Positions 8,734-17,745 of a stretch of 64,000 nucleotides of DNA are shown piece after piece. The stretch lies in NCBI GenBank assembly GCA_905478665.1, contig CAJQJL010000035.1:1-64000 (forward strand), read 5' to 3'. Under the pieces are notes generated by a model. It was not told the DNA's origin, did not search any database, and saw nothing but the letters and a program-made list of their open reading frames with translations. Every line of letters starts with the position of its first letter. Within the stretch, counting starts at the first letter, position 1. This DNA comes from an uncultured Flavobacteriales bacterium. GTDB taxonomy: Bacteria > Bacteroidota > Bacteroidia > Flavobacteriales_D > Crocinitomicaceae. Position numbers and translations under genes: made by a program.

Positions 8734-11091
8734 ATGAAAAACTTGCTATTACTTATTATCTTCCTTCCTTTTTTAGGCATTTCGCAGGTGACGGGAACGA
8801 TCCTAGAGAAGAGCTCAAAAGAGCCAGTATATGGGGCAAAGATCATTGCTTCTACAGGGGAGAAAGCACTTAGTGATATAGATGGAAGGTTTACTATTTC
8901 ACCGAAGTCATTCCCAAGTACCTTGATTATTTCAGCGCAGACATTTATGAATGACACACTCGTTGTTGAGGGGCCTGGGAACTATACAATTCGGCTTTTT
9001 GAACCAGTGCAATTGATAAAAACAGTCGTAGTAACTGCCGGTAGAAGAGATCAAGATATTGAGGATGTAGCAATTTCTATGGAAATTATTCGTCCTGAAC
9101 TTTTCGATAATAAAGGTCTTGTTGATCTTGAAGAGGCTGTTGACCAAAGTCCAGGTGTGTTCGCCATGGATGGACAAGTAAGTATTCGTGGAGGAAGTGG
9201 TTTTGCTTATGGAGCGGGGAGTAGGGTGCTATTATTATGGAATGGAATTCCAATCATTTCTGGAGATGCTGGAGATGCAAAGTTTAATGCGATTCCAATA
9301 GAATGTGCAAACCAGATAGAGGTAATAAAAGGAGCGTCATCCGTGCTATATGGGAGTGGTGCCTTGAATGGAATTATTTCACTTTCTGAGCGAGAACCAA
9401 GTACAAAAGGTGAATTGCGTGCAAAAATTCAGTCGGGAATCTATGACAACCCATCACGTTCAACATTAAAATGGTGGTCACGAAACCCGATGTTCTATCA
9501 GGGCGAAGTTTTTTACGGAAAGATGTACAAGAAGTTCGGATACACCATATCCGTAAATGGCTTCAAAAATGACGGCTACAAGGAAGGAGAAATAGAAAAC
9601 CGCGGTAGAGTTACAGGATCATTATTCTTTCGCCCAGAGAAGATTAAAAAAATGAAGGCTGGAATAGGATTCAATGTTCAATACCAAAAAACAGGAAACT
9701 TCATTATTTGGAGAAGCGACACGTTTGCTTATACGCCGAGTGGAGGAGCAGACTTAAACGATCCAGCATCGACCTTGACAGTTAACACAGGACTTACGAT
9801 GAATGTCGATCCTTACGTTAAATTCTATGACAAAAAGAACAACTTGCACTCCGTAAAAGCACGTTACTATTATGTTGATAGAGTCAACCTAACAAATGCT
9901 TCTCAGTCGACAACATCGGGAATCCTATACGGAGATTACCAGTTTCAAAGAAAATGGAACCAAGGAACGGTACTGACTACTGGATTGACGGCAATTCGAA
10001 CGGATGTAACCTCAAACCTGTTTGGCGACCATTTTTCAAATAATTTTGCTCTCTATACGCAGTTTGCAAAGAGAATGAACAAACTTGATATAACGGGAGG
10101 AGTGCGTTTCGAATATTTTGAACAGGATAACATGCGCGGTGATTCCGACTTTTATTTTGGTAACGATACCAGCACGATTTCCAAGCTTCCAGTCTATCCA
10201 ATTTTAAGATTAGGGATTCACTACGAACTGTTCAAGTATACACACTTGAGGGCTTCTTTTGGGCAAGGAATTAGGTATCCGTCAGTTGCAGAGCGCTACA
10301 CAACAACTTCTGTAGGAGCCTTAAACATTTTCCCGAATGCAGAGCTAAGACCAGAAACAGGATGGGCTGCTGAAGTAGGTGTTAAGCAAGTGTTGAAAAT
10401 CGGAAAGAACTGGAAAGGGCTGTTGGATGTTGCGGGATTCATCAACCAGTACAACAATATGATGGAGTTTACATTTGGGGTGTATATTCCAGACAGTGTA
10501 ACGCTTATCAGTATCAACCCTGATGCATGGAATTACATTGGTAATTATGCTGGCTTTCAGGCACAGAATGCTGAAAAGGCTCGAATTACAGGGTTAGAGT
10601 TCTCCTTCAATAGTCAAGGAAAAATCGGAGATGTAGAAGTAACTTCTTTACTTGGATACACCTACATGAAGCCAGTAAGTCTGAACCAAGATTCGGCGTA
10701 CACGTCAACATTTTCGGATTCTGGATCAACAATGTTGAAATATCGGTTTAACCATCTAGCGAAAGCGGATATTGAGGTAAAGTGGAAGGGCATAGGAATT
10801 GGAGTTTCGGCACGTTACAATAGTTATATGGCAAACATCGACAAAACTTTTGAAGAAGGGGTTCCCCTTGCGGATGGTACCGTTGTCCAAATTTTGCCAG
10901 GACTGAAGGAGTACCGAGAGGTAAACAATACTGGAAGTCTTGTCTTTGATGCACGAATCGGGTATGATTTTAAAGAACATTACAGGGTTGGATTCATTGT
11001 AAGCAATTTGCTCAATAAGGAATATGTGACCCGTCCAGGTGACGTTCAAGCACCCCGAACCTTTATCTTACAATTACAGTTAAAGTTTTAG
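8734..11091 (+). CDS. TonB-dependent outer-membrane receptor
   Basis: The 785-residue protein has a signal peptide ending near LGISQ, then a carboxypeptidase-regulatory-like domain at about 19-90 (GTILEKSSKEPVYGAKI, DIDGRFTI). A plug domain follows at about 95-215 (VVVTAGRRDQDIEDV, VSIRGGSGFAYGAGSRVLLL, QIEVIKGASSVLYGSGALNG), then a 22-strand-type barrel ending in LQLQLKF with a terminal Phe. It imports a ligand across the outer membrane using TonB energy. The substrate cannot be read from sequence: no SusD partner is adjacent and no siderophore or vitamin genes are near. Its stop codon TAG directly abuts the ATG of kdsB, suggesting translational coupling. Confidence 0.9.
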   Translation: MKNLLLLIIFLPFLGISQVTGTILEKSSKEPVYGAKIIASTGEKALSDIDGRFTISPKSFPSTLIISAQTFMNDTLVVEGPGNYTIRLFEPVQLIKTVVVTAGRRDQDIEDVAISMEIIRPELFDNKGLVDLEEAVDQSPGVFAMDGQVSIRGGSGFAYGAGSRVLLLWNGIPIISGDAGDAKFNAIPIECANQIEVIKGASSVLYGSGALNGIISLSEREPSTKGELRAKIQSGIYDNPSRSTLKWWSRNPMFYQGEVFYGKMYKKFGYTISVNGFKNDGYKEGEIENRGRVTGSLFFRPEKIKKMKAGIGFNVQYQKTGNFIIWRSDTFAYTPSGGADLNDPASTLTVNTGLTMNVDPYVKFYDKKNNLHSVKARYYYVDRVNLTNASQSTTSGILYGDYQFQRKWNQGTVLTTGLTAIRTDVTSNLFGDHFSNNFALYTQFAKRMNKLDITGGVRFEYFEQDNMRGDSDFYFGNDTSTISKLPVYPILRLGIHYELFKYTHLRASFGQGIRYPSVAERYTTTSVGALNIFPNAELRPETGWAAEVGVKQVLKIGKNWKGLLDVAGFINQYNNMMEFTFGVYIPDSVTLISINPDAWNYIGNYAGFQAQNAEKARITGLEFSFNSQGKIGDVEVTSLLGYTYMKPVSLNQDSAYTSTFSDSGSTMLKYRFNHLAKADIEVKWKGIGIGVSARYNSYMANIDKTFEEGVPLADGTVVQILPGLKEYREVNNTGSLVFDARIGYDFKEHYRVGFIVSNLLNKEYVTRPGDVQAPRTFILQLQLKF

Positions 11092-11820
11092 ATGAAAATT
11101 ATTGGAATAATCCCCTCTCGTTATGAATCGTCTCGGTTTCCTGGGAAGCCACTCATTGATCTGAAGGGTAAATCAATGATTCAGCGTGTTTATGAAGGCG
11201 TGCAAAAATCAGCATTGTTCGACCGTATAATTGTGGCAACAGATGATCAACGAATTTATGATGCGGTAAATGCTTTCGGAGGAGAAGTGATGATGACATC
11301 TGAGAACCATGCAACAGGAACGGATCGGTGTGGCGAAGTTGCAGAAAAGGTAGAGGCAGACATTGTCATTAATATTCAAGGCGATGAGCCTCTCGTTGAC
11401 CATCGGCAATTAGACCAATTGTGTGAGGCCTTCAAAGACGTAGAGGTAGAGATTGCAACTTTGGGAATTAAAGGAGCTACCGCGGAAGAGTTAAATAACC
11501 CCAATAGGATCAAAATTGTACTCGACAAAAAAGCAGACGCCCTCTATTTTTCGCGTAGTCCCATTCCTAATGCGAACAATGGAAAGACCGAAGCCATTGA
11601 TGTGTATGATTTTCATAGACACATTGGAGTGTACGCCTATCGAAAAGAAACCTTGTTGAAACTGACAGCTTTAGAACCGACAATACTGGAAAAAGTTGAG
11701 TCATTGGAACAGCTAAGATGGATGTATCATGGCTATAAAATTCGCGTGGTAGACACAACGATTGAAACGCCAAATATTGATGTTCCAGAGGACATAGAGA
11801 AAGTACTCGCGGCACTCTAG
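11092..11820 (+). CDS. kdsB: 3-deoxy-manno-octulosonate cytidylyltransferase
   Basis: The 242-residue enzyme makes CMP-Kdo from CTP and Kdo, the activated sugar for the LPS inner core. Family motifs are clear: PSRYESSRFPGKPL at the N-terminus for CTP binding, the NIQGDEPLV metal-binding motif, SRSPIPNANN, and HIGVYAYRKETL near the end. Length is normal. The start ATG follows the TonB-receptor stop with no gap, so the two are very probably one operon. The link to an outer-membrane receptor may be only positional. Confidence 0.96.
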   Translation: MKIIGIIPSRYESSRFPGKPLIDLKGKSMIQRVYEGVQKSALFDRIIVATDDQRIYDAVNAFGGEVMMTSENHATGTDRCGEVAEKVEADIVINIQGDEPLVDHRQLDQLCEAFKDVEVEIATLGIKGATAEELNNPNRIKIVLDKKADALYFSRSPIPNANNGKTEAIDVYDFHRHIGVYAYRKETLLKLTALEPTILEKVESLEQLRWMYHGYKIRVVDTTIETPNIDVPEDIEKVLAAL

Positions 11821-11840
11821 CTAAATAGAGGCATTTTCGT

Positions 11841-11848
11841 TATTTTTG
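11841..11848 (+). promoter_or_regulatory. Bacteroidota -7 element TATTTTTG, 6 nt before a start codon
   Basis: TATTTTTG matches TAnnTTTG and ends 6 bases before the ATG of the HU/SPOR gene. No clear TTG is seen 19-21 bases upstream. If used, the mRNA would start at or within a few bases of the start codon. Confidence 0.45.
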
Positions 11849-11854
11849 TGATAC

Positions 11855-13021
11855 ATGAGATCAATAGAACAACTTCTCGGAGACCTTTTGCTGCGGCACA
11901 ATTGCGTGATCGTTCCTTCTTTTGGAGGATTCGTTGCGAAGCAGGTTTCCGCAAAAATTGACTACAGTTCTGGAAAGATGTTTCCACCGAGTAAGTCATT
12001 GTTGTTCAATAAACAACTGATCAATAACGACGGCCTTTTAATCAGCGAGTTTTCGCAGTCAAATGGACTTTCATACGAAGAGGCGACTCAGAAAGTACAA
12101 GCAAAGGTTAGTGAATGGCAAAAAATATTGTCTTCAGGCAGCCGAATAGAGCTAGATCGAATCGGATATCTTTTCTTTGATGCGGAGAAAAACTTGTGTT
12201 TTGAGCAGGATCGATTCTTCAATCTATTATTGGAATCATTCGGCTTGGGACAAGTACATTTCCTCACAGAAGAAGATGTGAAGATCGTCGAACGTTTACA
12301 TCAAATTGATCCCGTTGAAAAAGTTCCAGCAATTTCTATTGAGAAAGAAAAAACGATTGATAAACAGCCAGTTGTTCTTGCCGTTGTAGAAGAGCCTTTG
12401 GAGAAAGAAACAACAGGAGCACCAGTAATTGCACATCCTGAGAAGCGAAGAATCTGGAGGTATGTAGCAGCGGCGTGTATTTTGCCAATTGCGTTTTACT
12501 CGATATGGATTCCAATGAAAACGGATGTATTAGAGTCAGGTGTAATTTCAATCAACGATTTTAATCCATTTCATACTCAAGCGGATGGCTCATATGAAAT
12601 GGTGGATCTAGATGAAATCTCAGTAGATGAGGAATCTGAAGCAACGTTGGAGGAGCAGATAGAAGAATTGGAGCCAGGTCACGATGCCTACACATATGCG
12701 TATGATGAGACCGTGAATGTTTCTGTTGCGCTTGAAGGTGAAGAAGCAGCTCCGACTGATGAGCACGTTTCAGAAGAGCCAGTAAACGATGAGACTTTCG
12801 AGGCAAATGCAATGCACTATGTTGTTGGATGCTTTGGGGATAAATCGAATGCAACCAACCTTGTAGCCAAATTAAAGGCTGAAGGAATGGAAGCGAAAAT
12901 TGTGGACTATCACAATGGATTGCACCGCGTATCGGCTGGTACTGCAATTTCATTAGAGGCATTTGCCAAGGTGAAAGTGACCGCAAACAATCTAGGATAT
13001 ACAGGCTGGACACTTAAATAG
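11855..13021 (+). CDS. HU-CCDC81 and SPOR domain membrane protein
   Basis: The 388-residue protein has two N-terminal HU-like segments of the CCDC81 type (IEQLLGDLLLRHNCVIVPSFGGF at the start is the family's hallmark; then roughly 60-140). An acidic linker follows, then one transmembrane helix at about 200-220 (YVAAACILPIAFYSIWIP), an acidic spacer, and a C-terminal SPOR domain from about 320 (YVVGCFGDKSNATNLV). SPOR domains bind denuded peptidoglycan, so the C-terminus should be periplasmic and the HU-like part cytoplasmic. In Bacteroidota this family is proposed to link the chromosome or a cytoplasmic partner to the cell wall. It follows kdsB by 34 bases. Confidence 0.85.
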   Translation: MRSIEQLLGDLLLRHNCVIVPSFGGFVAKQVSAKIDYSSGKMFPPSKSLLFNKQLINNDGLLISEFSQSNGLSYEEATQKVQAKVSEWQKILSSGSRIELDRIGYLFFDAEKNLCFEQDRFFNLLLESFGLGQVHFLTEEDVKIVERLHQIDPVEKVPAISIEKEKTIDKQPVVLAVVEEPLEKETTGAPVIAHPEKRRIWRYVAAACILPIAFYSIWIPMKTDVLESGVISINDFNPFHTQADGSYEMVDLDEISVDEESEATLEEQIEELEPGHDAYTYAYDETVNVSVALEGEEAAPTDEHVSEEPVNDETFEANAMHYVVGCFGDKSNATNLVAKLKAEGMEAKIVDYHNGLHRVSAGTAISLEAFAKVKVTANNLGYTGWTLK

Positions 13022-13070
13022 TGCTGATGACCGCTCGTCAAAAAACTCTTCGTATCGGGCACTCTATTCG

Positions 13071-13078
13071 TATATTTG
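13071..13078 (+). promoter_or_regulatory. -7 element TATATTTG before the C1 peptidase gene
   Basis: An exact TAnnTTTG match (TATATTTG) lies 20 bases before the ATG at 13099. It supports that ATG as the true start rather than the GTG at 13021. No good -33 TTG is seen at the expected distance. Confidence 0.45.
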
Positions 13079-13098
13079 AGGAAACAAATCAGGTTACA

Positions 13099-14322
13099 AT
13101 GAGAAATAGAACATTCATCACAGCAATTTTTTGTGGAATTACAGCCTTGAGCTTTGGTCAATTCGGCTACACGGAACCTTCGTCGAATGCGAAAGACAGT
13201 GAGTACAAATTCACAAAGATGGCCCATTTAGATGCTACACCAGTTCAAAGCCAGGGATGGACGGGAACTTGCTGGAGCTTTTCTTCATTGTCCTTTTTTG
13301 AGTCGGAATTGATGCGCATGGGAATCGAAAACCCAGATTTACTCTCGGAGATGTACATTGCCAGAAAGGCCTATGAATTGAAGGCTGAGAAGTACATTCG
13401 AATGGATGGAAAAACAAACTTTTCGGAAGGTGGTGAATTTCATGACATCCCTTCGGTGATTAAAAAATATGGAATCGTTCCTTTGGAAGTATATGAAGGC
13501 TTAAACTACGGGTCAGAGACGCACGACCACAGTGAAATGTTCAGCGTATTGAATGGTGCTGTTCAAGGTCTACTAAAGCACCTAAAAGGGGATGGTTTTA
13601 CTAAGTTAACGCCAGCGTGGAAGAATGCGCTCAATGGAATTTTGGATGCTTATTTCGGTGAGGACATTACAGAGTTTGAACTTGACGGGAAGAAATATTC
13701 ACCGATGTCTTATGCGAAATCTATCGGGTTGGATATGGACAATTATTTGTCGTTGACATCTTTTACACACCATGAGATGAATAAGGAATGTTTCATCGCA
13801 ATTCCTGATAACTGGGCTTGGGGAGCTAGTTACAATATTCCTTTAGATGATTTGGCGGGAGTTTGCGAGTATGCATTGAAGCAAGGATACTCAGTACTCT
13901 GGACAGCAGATGTATCTGAAAAAGGATTTAGCTTCAGCAATGGTTTGGCAATAAACCCAGAAGATAAGTCAACAATTTCTTCTTCTGGAAAAGACAACAA
14001 GAACTTCTCTGATGGTGGCGCTGACAAGACATCAAATGCCTTTAAAACACCTGTTGATGAAGTGAAAGTGACACCTGAATTTCGTCAGGAGGGTTACGAC
14101 AACAAGACAACGACGGATGATCACCTAATGCACATCGTTGGAATGTACAAAGATCAGAACGGTACGAAGTATTTCTTAGTGAAGAATTCTTGGGGAACAG
14201 GGAATTATCCAGAAGGCTACCTGTATGTTTCAGAGAGTTATTTCAACTGGAAGACCATTATGATTGGTTTGCACAAAGATGGTTTGTCAAAGGGAATGAC
14301 TAAGCAAATAGGTCTTAAATAG
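13099..14322 (+). CDS. Secreted C1 family cysteine peptidase (bleomycin hydrolase/PepC-like)
   Basis: The 407-residue protein starts with a signal peptide (MRNRTFITAIFCGITALSFG). It carries the papain-type catalytic set: QSQGWTGTCWSFSS with the oxyanion Gln and nucleophile Cys near 60, the His in DHLMHIVGM near 350, and the Asn in VKNSWGTGNYPEGY near 370. A long insert between Cys and His (about 290 residues) resembles the bleomycin-hydrolase/aminopeptidase C group. It probably degrades peptides in the periplasm or outside. An upstream GTG at 13021 keeps the frame open, but the signal peptide and a -7 box at 13071 favour the ATG at 13099. Confidence 0.88.
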   Translation: MRNRTFITAIFCGITALSFGQFGYTEPSSNAKDSEYKFTKMAHLDATPVQSQGWTGTCWSFSSLSFFESELMRMGIENPDLLSEMYIARKAYELKAEKYIRMDGKTNFSEGGEFHDIPSVIKKYGIVPLEVYEGLNYGSETHDHSEMFSVLNGAVQGLLKHLKGDGFTKLTPAWKNALNGILDAYFGEDITEFELDGKKYSPMSYAKSIGLDMDNYLSLTSFTHHEMNKECFIAIPDNWAWGASYNIPLDDLAGVCEYALKQGYSVLWTADVSEKGFSFSNGLAINPEDKSTISSSGKDNKNFSDGGADKTSNAFKTPVDEVKVTPEFRQEGYDNKTTTDDHLMHIVGMYKDQNGTKYFLVKNSWGTGNYPEGYLYVSESYFNWKTIMIGLHKDGLSKGMTKQIGLK

Positions 14323-14343
14323 ACAACAAAGCATTAAAAGAGA

Positions 14344-14376
14344 GGGTTCTTCCAGAAATGGTAAGAACCCTTTTTT
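14344..14376 (+). terminator. Terminator after the C1 peptidase gene
   Basis: GGGTTCTT pairs with AAGAACCC around an 11-base loop, followed by TTTTTT. It overlaps the end of a converging minus-strand gene, so it may stop both transcripts. Confidence 0.85.
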
Positions 14377-14631
14377 ATTGATCCAAAATGTCATCCAGTT
14401 TTTTGTTAGGCTTCCGTGGTTTTATCCAAGAGATGAAGAAAAGCAAGGGGAAGACAAATGGTAAAGAATATCGAAGCGGATTAGTTCAACGAGCAGAAAG
14501 ATAGAGAAGTACGTTGAGTAGAAACCCCACAAGAAGAAAAGAGATTTATAGATATTGTCTCGACGATGATAATCCAAAAAGATAATCAGTGGAAAGGCGA
14601 ATAAAACCAACGAAAGAAGCTCGATTGTCAT
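14375..14631 (-). pseudogene. Small membrane protein gene, apparently frameshifted
   Basis: An ATG at 14631 opens a 69-codon frame (MTIELLSLVLFAFPLIIFL, then DYHRRDNIYKSLFFLWGFYS) that looks like two membrane helices but ends abruptly in low-complexity SSPCFSSSLG. In a second frame the sequence continues as a convincing third helix and basic/acidic tail (RYSLPFVFPLLFFISW, then IKPRKPNKKLDDILDQ) and stops at 14375, inside the shared terminator. The whole span is 257 bases, not a multiple of three. The shift point lies around 14480-14500. It may be a real lesion, a sequencing error, or simply a 69-residue protein. It sits 9 bases after the gene at 14641-14991. Function unknown. Confidence 0.5.
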
Positions 14632-14640
14632 GTTCTAATA

Positions 14641-14991
14641 TTAAGCTAAAAACCGTCTGTACTCTCTAATAGATCCTTTGCTTCCGTTGTCTTTTTCGTA
14701 GAGGTTCTCGAACAGATTTTCGTCAATGACGGTCATTGTCCAACGATAATTACCATCATAAATGCTAGGGGTCCACTCCATTTGGTATTTGTTCACACCA
14801 ATTTTTTTGTAAAAGTATACGTCGTCTTCAGTGGTCATTTTTATACCTCCTGACACATATTCAATCGTTCGAATCTTGCTGTCATCACGCCCCCAGGTTC
14901 CTGCAATGTCTATCTCTTTACTTTGAGCGTAACCAGCAGATGAGCCGAGCACGAGCAATAAAGGGAGCAAGATGGTCAATAGAAGTTTCAT
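14641..14991 (-). CDS. Small secreted protein of unknown function
   Basis: The 116-residue protein has a strong signal peptide ending at AGYAQ, leaving about 93 mature residues (IAGTWGRDDSKIRTIEYVSGG, YRWTMTVIDENLFENLYEKD). The IAGTWG opening resembles small lipocalin-like secreted proteins, but this is not firm. It is the first of two genes transcribed leftwards, with the disrupted membrane protein gene 9 bases downstream. Confidence 0.65.
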   Translation of the reverse strand: MKLLLTILLPLLLVLGSSAGYAQSKEIDIAGTWGRDDSKIRTIEYVSGGIKMTTEDDVYFYKKIGVNKYQMEWTPSIYDGNYRWTMTVIDENLFENLYEKDNGSKGSIREYRRFLA

Positions 14992-15078
14992 TTAATAGGG
15001 GATTAAATCGCTGGTAACTAAGATACTATAATTTGTGTTTTCGTGGTCATTTAACCAAAGAGCTCGCTAAAGGAAAAC

Positions 15079-15108
15079 AAAAAGGGACAACCTGCGTCAT
15101 CCCTTTTC
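15079..15108 (-). terminator. Probable terminator downstream of the methyltransferase gene
   Basis: On the minus strand AAAAGGGA pairs with TCCCTTTT around an imperfect loop and is followed by TTGTTTTCC. It lies about 140 bases after the methyltransferase stop. The stretch between holds no convincing gene: one 61-codon plus-strand frame there overlaps the methyltransferase and shows no protein-like features. Confidence 0.55.
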
Positions 15109-15244
15109 TAACTAAATGGTTAAACTAGAACTTTAAACCTGCTCAAGTATGAGCTTCTTATGAGTAGAATGATCACAACAGAGAAGGTAACAGGTTGTTG
15201 GGGAATTATTTTGATATGGCCTTCGTATGGGGCAAAGTTCAGAT

Positions 15245-15871
15245 TTAGCTCTTACGAAAGCTACAAAAGACAAAATTTTGAACGGTATCAGAAGGAGTTG
15301 TGTGGTCTACAGTGCGACATTCTACCTTTTCAAAATGTTTTTTGAACCGCTCCGCCATAGAAGTTTCAGAGTATTGTTTTATTTCAATTCCGCTGCATTT
15401 CGTGGGGCCCTTTTCCGAAAATGTTCCAATGACAAGTACACCTTTTTCGGCAACTCCTTTCCGAACAGATTGCACGTAATGATTGATTTCCGAAACCTCT
15501 GTTAGAAAATGCAAAGCCGCACGATCGTGCCAGAAATCATAGTGCTCTGTTGGAGTGAAGGTACTTGCGTCGGAAATAATCCAGTTTACGCGATCCGCCT
15601 TGCCCCCCAATCTTTCTTTGGCTTGCTCAATGGCAGATTCAGAAATATCAAGAACGGTAATGTTTTCATAACCTAAGTCCAGAAGGTGGTCAACAAAAAA
15701 ACCATTTCCTCCTCCAACATCAATAATCTTGGCGCTTTTAGGCACGTTGAATTTATGGATGAATTCCAGCGAGGTGGTAGGGGTTGATTGAAACCAACTA
15801 ACATCTTCCAACGCTTTCGTGGTGTAGATGTTTTCCCAATGCTGTGTTCTGTCAAACTCTTCCTGATTCAT
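15245..15871 (-). CDS. Class I SAM-dependent methyltransferase
   Basis: The 208-residue protein has the Rossmann methyltransferase signature: motif I IIDVGGGNGFFVDHLL near 50-65, an acidic residue ending strand 2 (VLDISESAI), and WIISDASTF as motif III. DFWHDRAALHFLT replaces the usual motif IV/V region. The start HWENIYTTKALEDVSWFQ is typical of thiopurine-methyltransferase-like or tellurite-resistance-like (TehB) small methyltransferases acting on small molecules. The true substrate is unknown. On the minus strand TAATTTG lies 5 bases before the ATG, one base short of the -7 consensus. Confidence 0.85.
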   Translation of the reverse strand: MNQEEFDRTQHWENIYTTKALEDVSWFQSTPTTSLEFIHKFNVPKSAKIIDVGGGNGFFVDHLLDLGYENITVLDISESAIEQAKERLGGKADRVNWIISDASTFTPTEHYDFWHDRAALHFLTEVSEINHYVQSVRKGVAEKGVLVIGTFSEKGPTKCSGIEIKQYSETSMAERFKKHFEKVECRTVDHTTPSDTVQNFVFCSFRKS

Positions 15872-15931
15872 GCCGCAAATTACGATAATCGGGTGAATGT
15901 TGTGTCGGCTAGGTTACACAGGGATGAAAAT

Positions 15932-17722
15932 TTATTTCTTGTCACCTTTAAATGTTCCATTGGGTTGGATGAACATAATTTCTTTGATCTGTTCACCCTC
16001 TTCAATGAATTCAACGGAATAACCTTCGATAATGGTTAAAATAAACTTGTTGGGCTCGGTTGCCTGTAATTCGTACTCTGGTTGTCCTGGAACCAAAACA
16101 TACAATACATTCCCTTTAGTATAAACTTTTATTTCTGTGCCCATTAAATCATAGGCTCCCGTGTATTTCTGCAAGTCATTTTCGCTAACCTCAAGCTCTT
16201 TAGCTTTGTGCTTGAACTCTATTGGCTCAAGTGTTTCTTCCATCAGCATACTCACAGCATTTATGTCACCCGTATTACCTGTTGAAAAATTCATACGTGT
16301 AGGCCCCGTTTCTGTAGTATCAATACCTGTTTCATGAACCCAAAAAGGTTCAAAAATATCATAACCATCATGCCTTAACCAGAATGTTTCATTTGGAAAC
16401 TCGGCAAATAAGGAATCGTTTCGCAGTACAACATCAAACACGCCGTAGCCTAGATTTTCATAAGAACCTATAAAATCTTGAAGTTCATGAGCAGAAGGCA
16501 CTCTATTTTTTACTTTTTCATTCGCTGCAACTTCTTCCGTTGCCTCTTCAACTTTCGCCTGGCCCTCGATGTACTCTTCTATCCAATCTGATTTTTCTAC
16601 ACCTAACAAGCGGTCGGCAATCATGTTTCTAGCCAGTGAGGTTACAGAAGACGCAGTTTGGTTTGTTAAGACAATAATTCCGACGCTATCACTAGGAAAG
16701 AAGGCAACGTTAGCCGAAAAGCCATCAATATTTCCACCGTGTTCAACACGGTAGTGCCCTTTGTAGGAAGACATCATCCACCCAAACCCGTACGTGCCGA
16801 AGTGTAAATCGGGGTGTTTTGATTCGGGACCAGAAGAACTGATAATCATTTGAGAACCTGTGGCCTCTTGTACATAATACTCCGGAAGAAAAGCTTCGCC
16901 TTTATGTTTGCCATTGTTGATCCAGACAGAGAGCCATTTTGCCATATCTGTTACGCTGCTGTTAATACTGCCCGCAGGAGCCATTCCTGCAACTCGGTAG
17001 TATTCCTCTTTCTTAATCTTATTGTCACTGTCAACGGTGTAGCCAAGCGAAGCATTTTCGGCAGCCAGCAATTCTGCTATTGAGACGTTTGATCGCTCCA
17101 TACCCAGTGGTGCGAAGAAGCGCTCTTCAATATTTTCCTCCCAGCTCTTACCCGTAATTTTTTCTGCAATAACACCTTGTGCGAGGTACATGAAATTGTT
17201 GTAGTACCAGCGTCGCCGAACACCTGTAAAGGGTTCTTGATATTCCACACGCTTTAACAAAGAATCTCTTGAATCAGTCGGAAAAAAATACCACGACCAA
17301 TCATGGCGAGGCAATCCTGTTCGGTGGCACATCATGTCCTTAATTGTGATCAATTGATTCATTTCGTCATTATAGAACTTAAACCCTGGAATGTAATCCG
17401 CGGGACGGTCTTCAAATGAGAGTTCTCCTTCTTCTCGCAGTAATCCAAGAACTGATGCCGTGAAAGCTTTCGTGCATGAACCAATGCCGAAAAGTGTGTT
17501 TTCATCAGCTGGAATTTTATTCTCATAATCGCGATAACCAAACCCTTTAGCATATAGAACTTGATCATTTTTTACAACCGCAACGGCAAAGCCTGCTGCT
17601 TTGCATGTTTCTAAAAGTCCGTTGAGTTCTTTGTCTACACCTTTAAGGCGTTTGTTGTAATCTTGAGCTTGTGTCGATAGTGTAGCCGTGAATGCAAAAA
17701 GGGCAACGAGAAATTTGTTCAT
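15932..17722 (-). CDS. Secreted serine hydrolase, beta-lactamase (class C) family
   Basis: The 596-residue protein has a signal peptide ending at LSTQAQ. The catalytic SxxK motif is SCTK in FGIGSCTKAFTAS near residue 84, the YxN motif is in RRWYYNNFMYLAQG near 170, and the KTG-equivalent is EHGGNIDGF near 330. After the hydrolase domain come two DUF3471-like beta modules (YENLGYGVFDVVLRNDS; YTGAYDLMGTEIKVYT) near the C-terminus. Such proteins act on D-amino-acid peptides, peptidoglycan fragments or esters; this one's substrate is not evident. It is followed leftwards by the methyltransferase after a 60-base gap. Confidence 0.88.
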   Translation of the reverse strand: MNKFLVALFAFTATLSTQAQDYNKRLKGVDKELNGLLETCKAAGFAVAVVKNDQVLYAKGFGYRDYENKIPADENTLFGIGSCTKAFTASVLGLLREEGELSFEDRPADYIPGFKFYNDEMNQLITIKDMMCHRTGLPRHDWSWYFFPTDSRDSLLKRVEYQEPFTGVRRRWYYNNFMYLAQGVIAEKITGKSWEENIEERFFAPLGMERSNVSIAELLAAENASLGYTVDSDNKIKKEEYYRVAGMAPAGSINSSVTDMAKWLSVWINNGKHKGEAFLPEYYVQEATGSQMIISSSGPESKHPDLHFGTYGFGWMMSSYKGHYRVEHGGNIDGFSANVAFFPSDSVGIIVLTNQTASSVTSLARNMIADRLLGVEKSDWIEEYIEGQAKVEEATEEVAANEKVKNRVPSAHELQDFIGSYENLGYGVFDVVLRNDSLFAEFPNETFWLRHDGYDIFEPFWVHETGIDTTETGPTRMNFSTGNTGDINAVSMLMEETLEPIEFKHKAKELEVSENDLQKYTGAYDLMGTEIKVYTKGNVLYVLVPGQPEYELQATEPNKFILTIIEGYSVEFIEEGEQIKEIMFIQPNGTFKGDKK

Positions 17723-17745
17723 AGGATCGAATTTATAGGGCGAAG

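Noticed and set aside
12561-13013. 150-codon frame on the minus strand opposite the HU/SPOR gene
   Set aside because: Leu/His/Gln-rich shadow of the HU/SPOR coding frame; no start context or recognisable motif.
13021-13098. GTG start at 13021 for the C1 peptidase
   Set aside because: It overlaps the preceding stop and a -7 box and displaces the signal peptide from the N-terminus.
15160-15345. 61-codon plus-strand frame near the methyltransferase gene
   Set aside because: Overlaps the methyltransferase end in antisense, and no signal or motif is seen.
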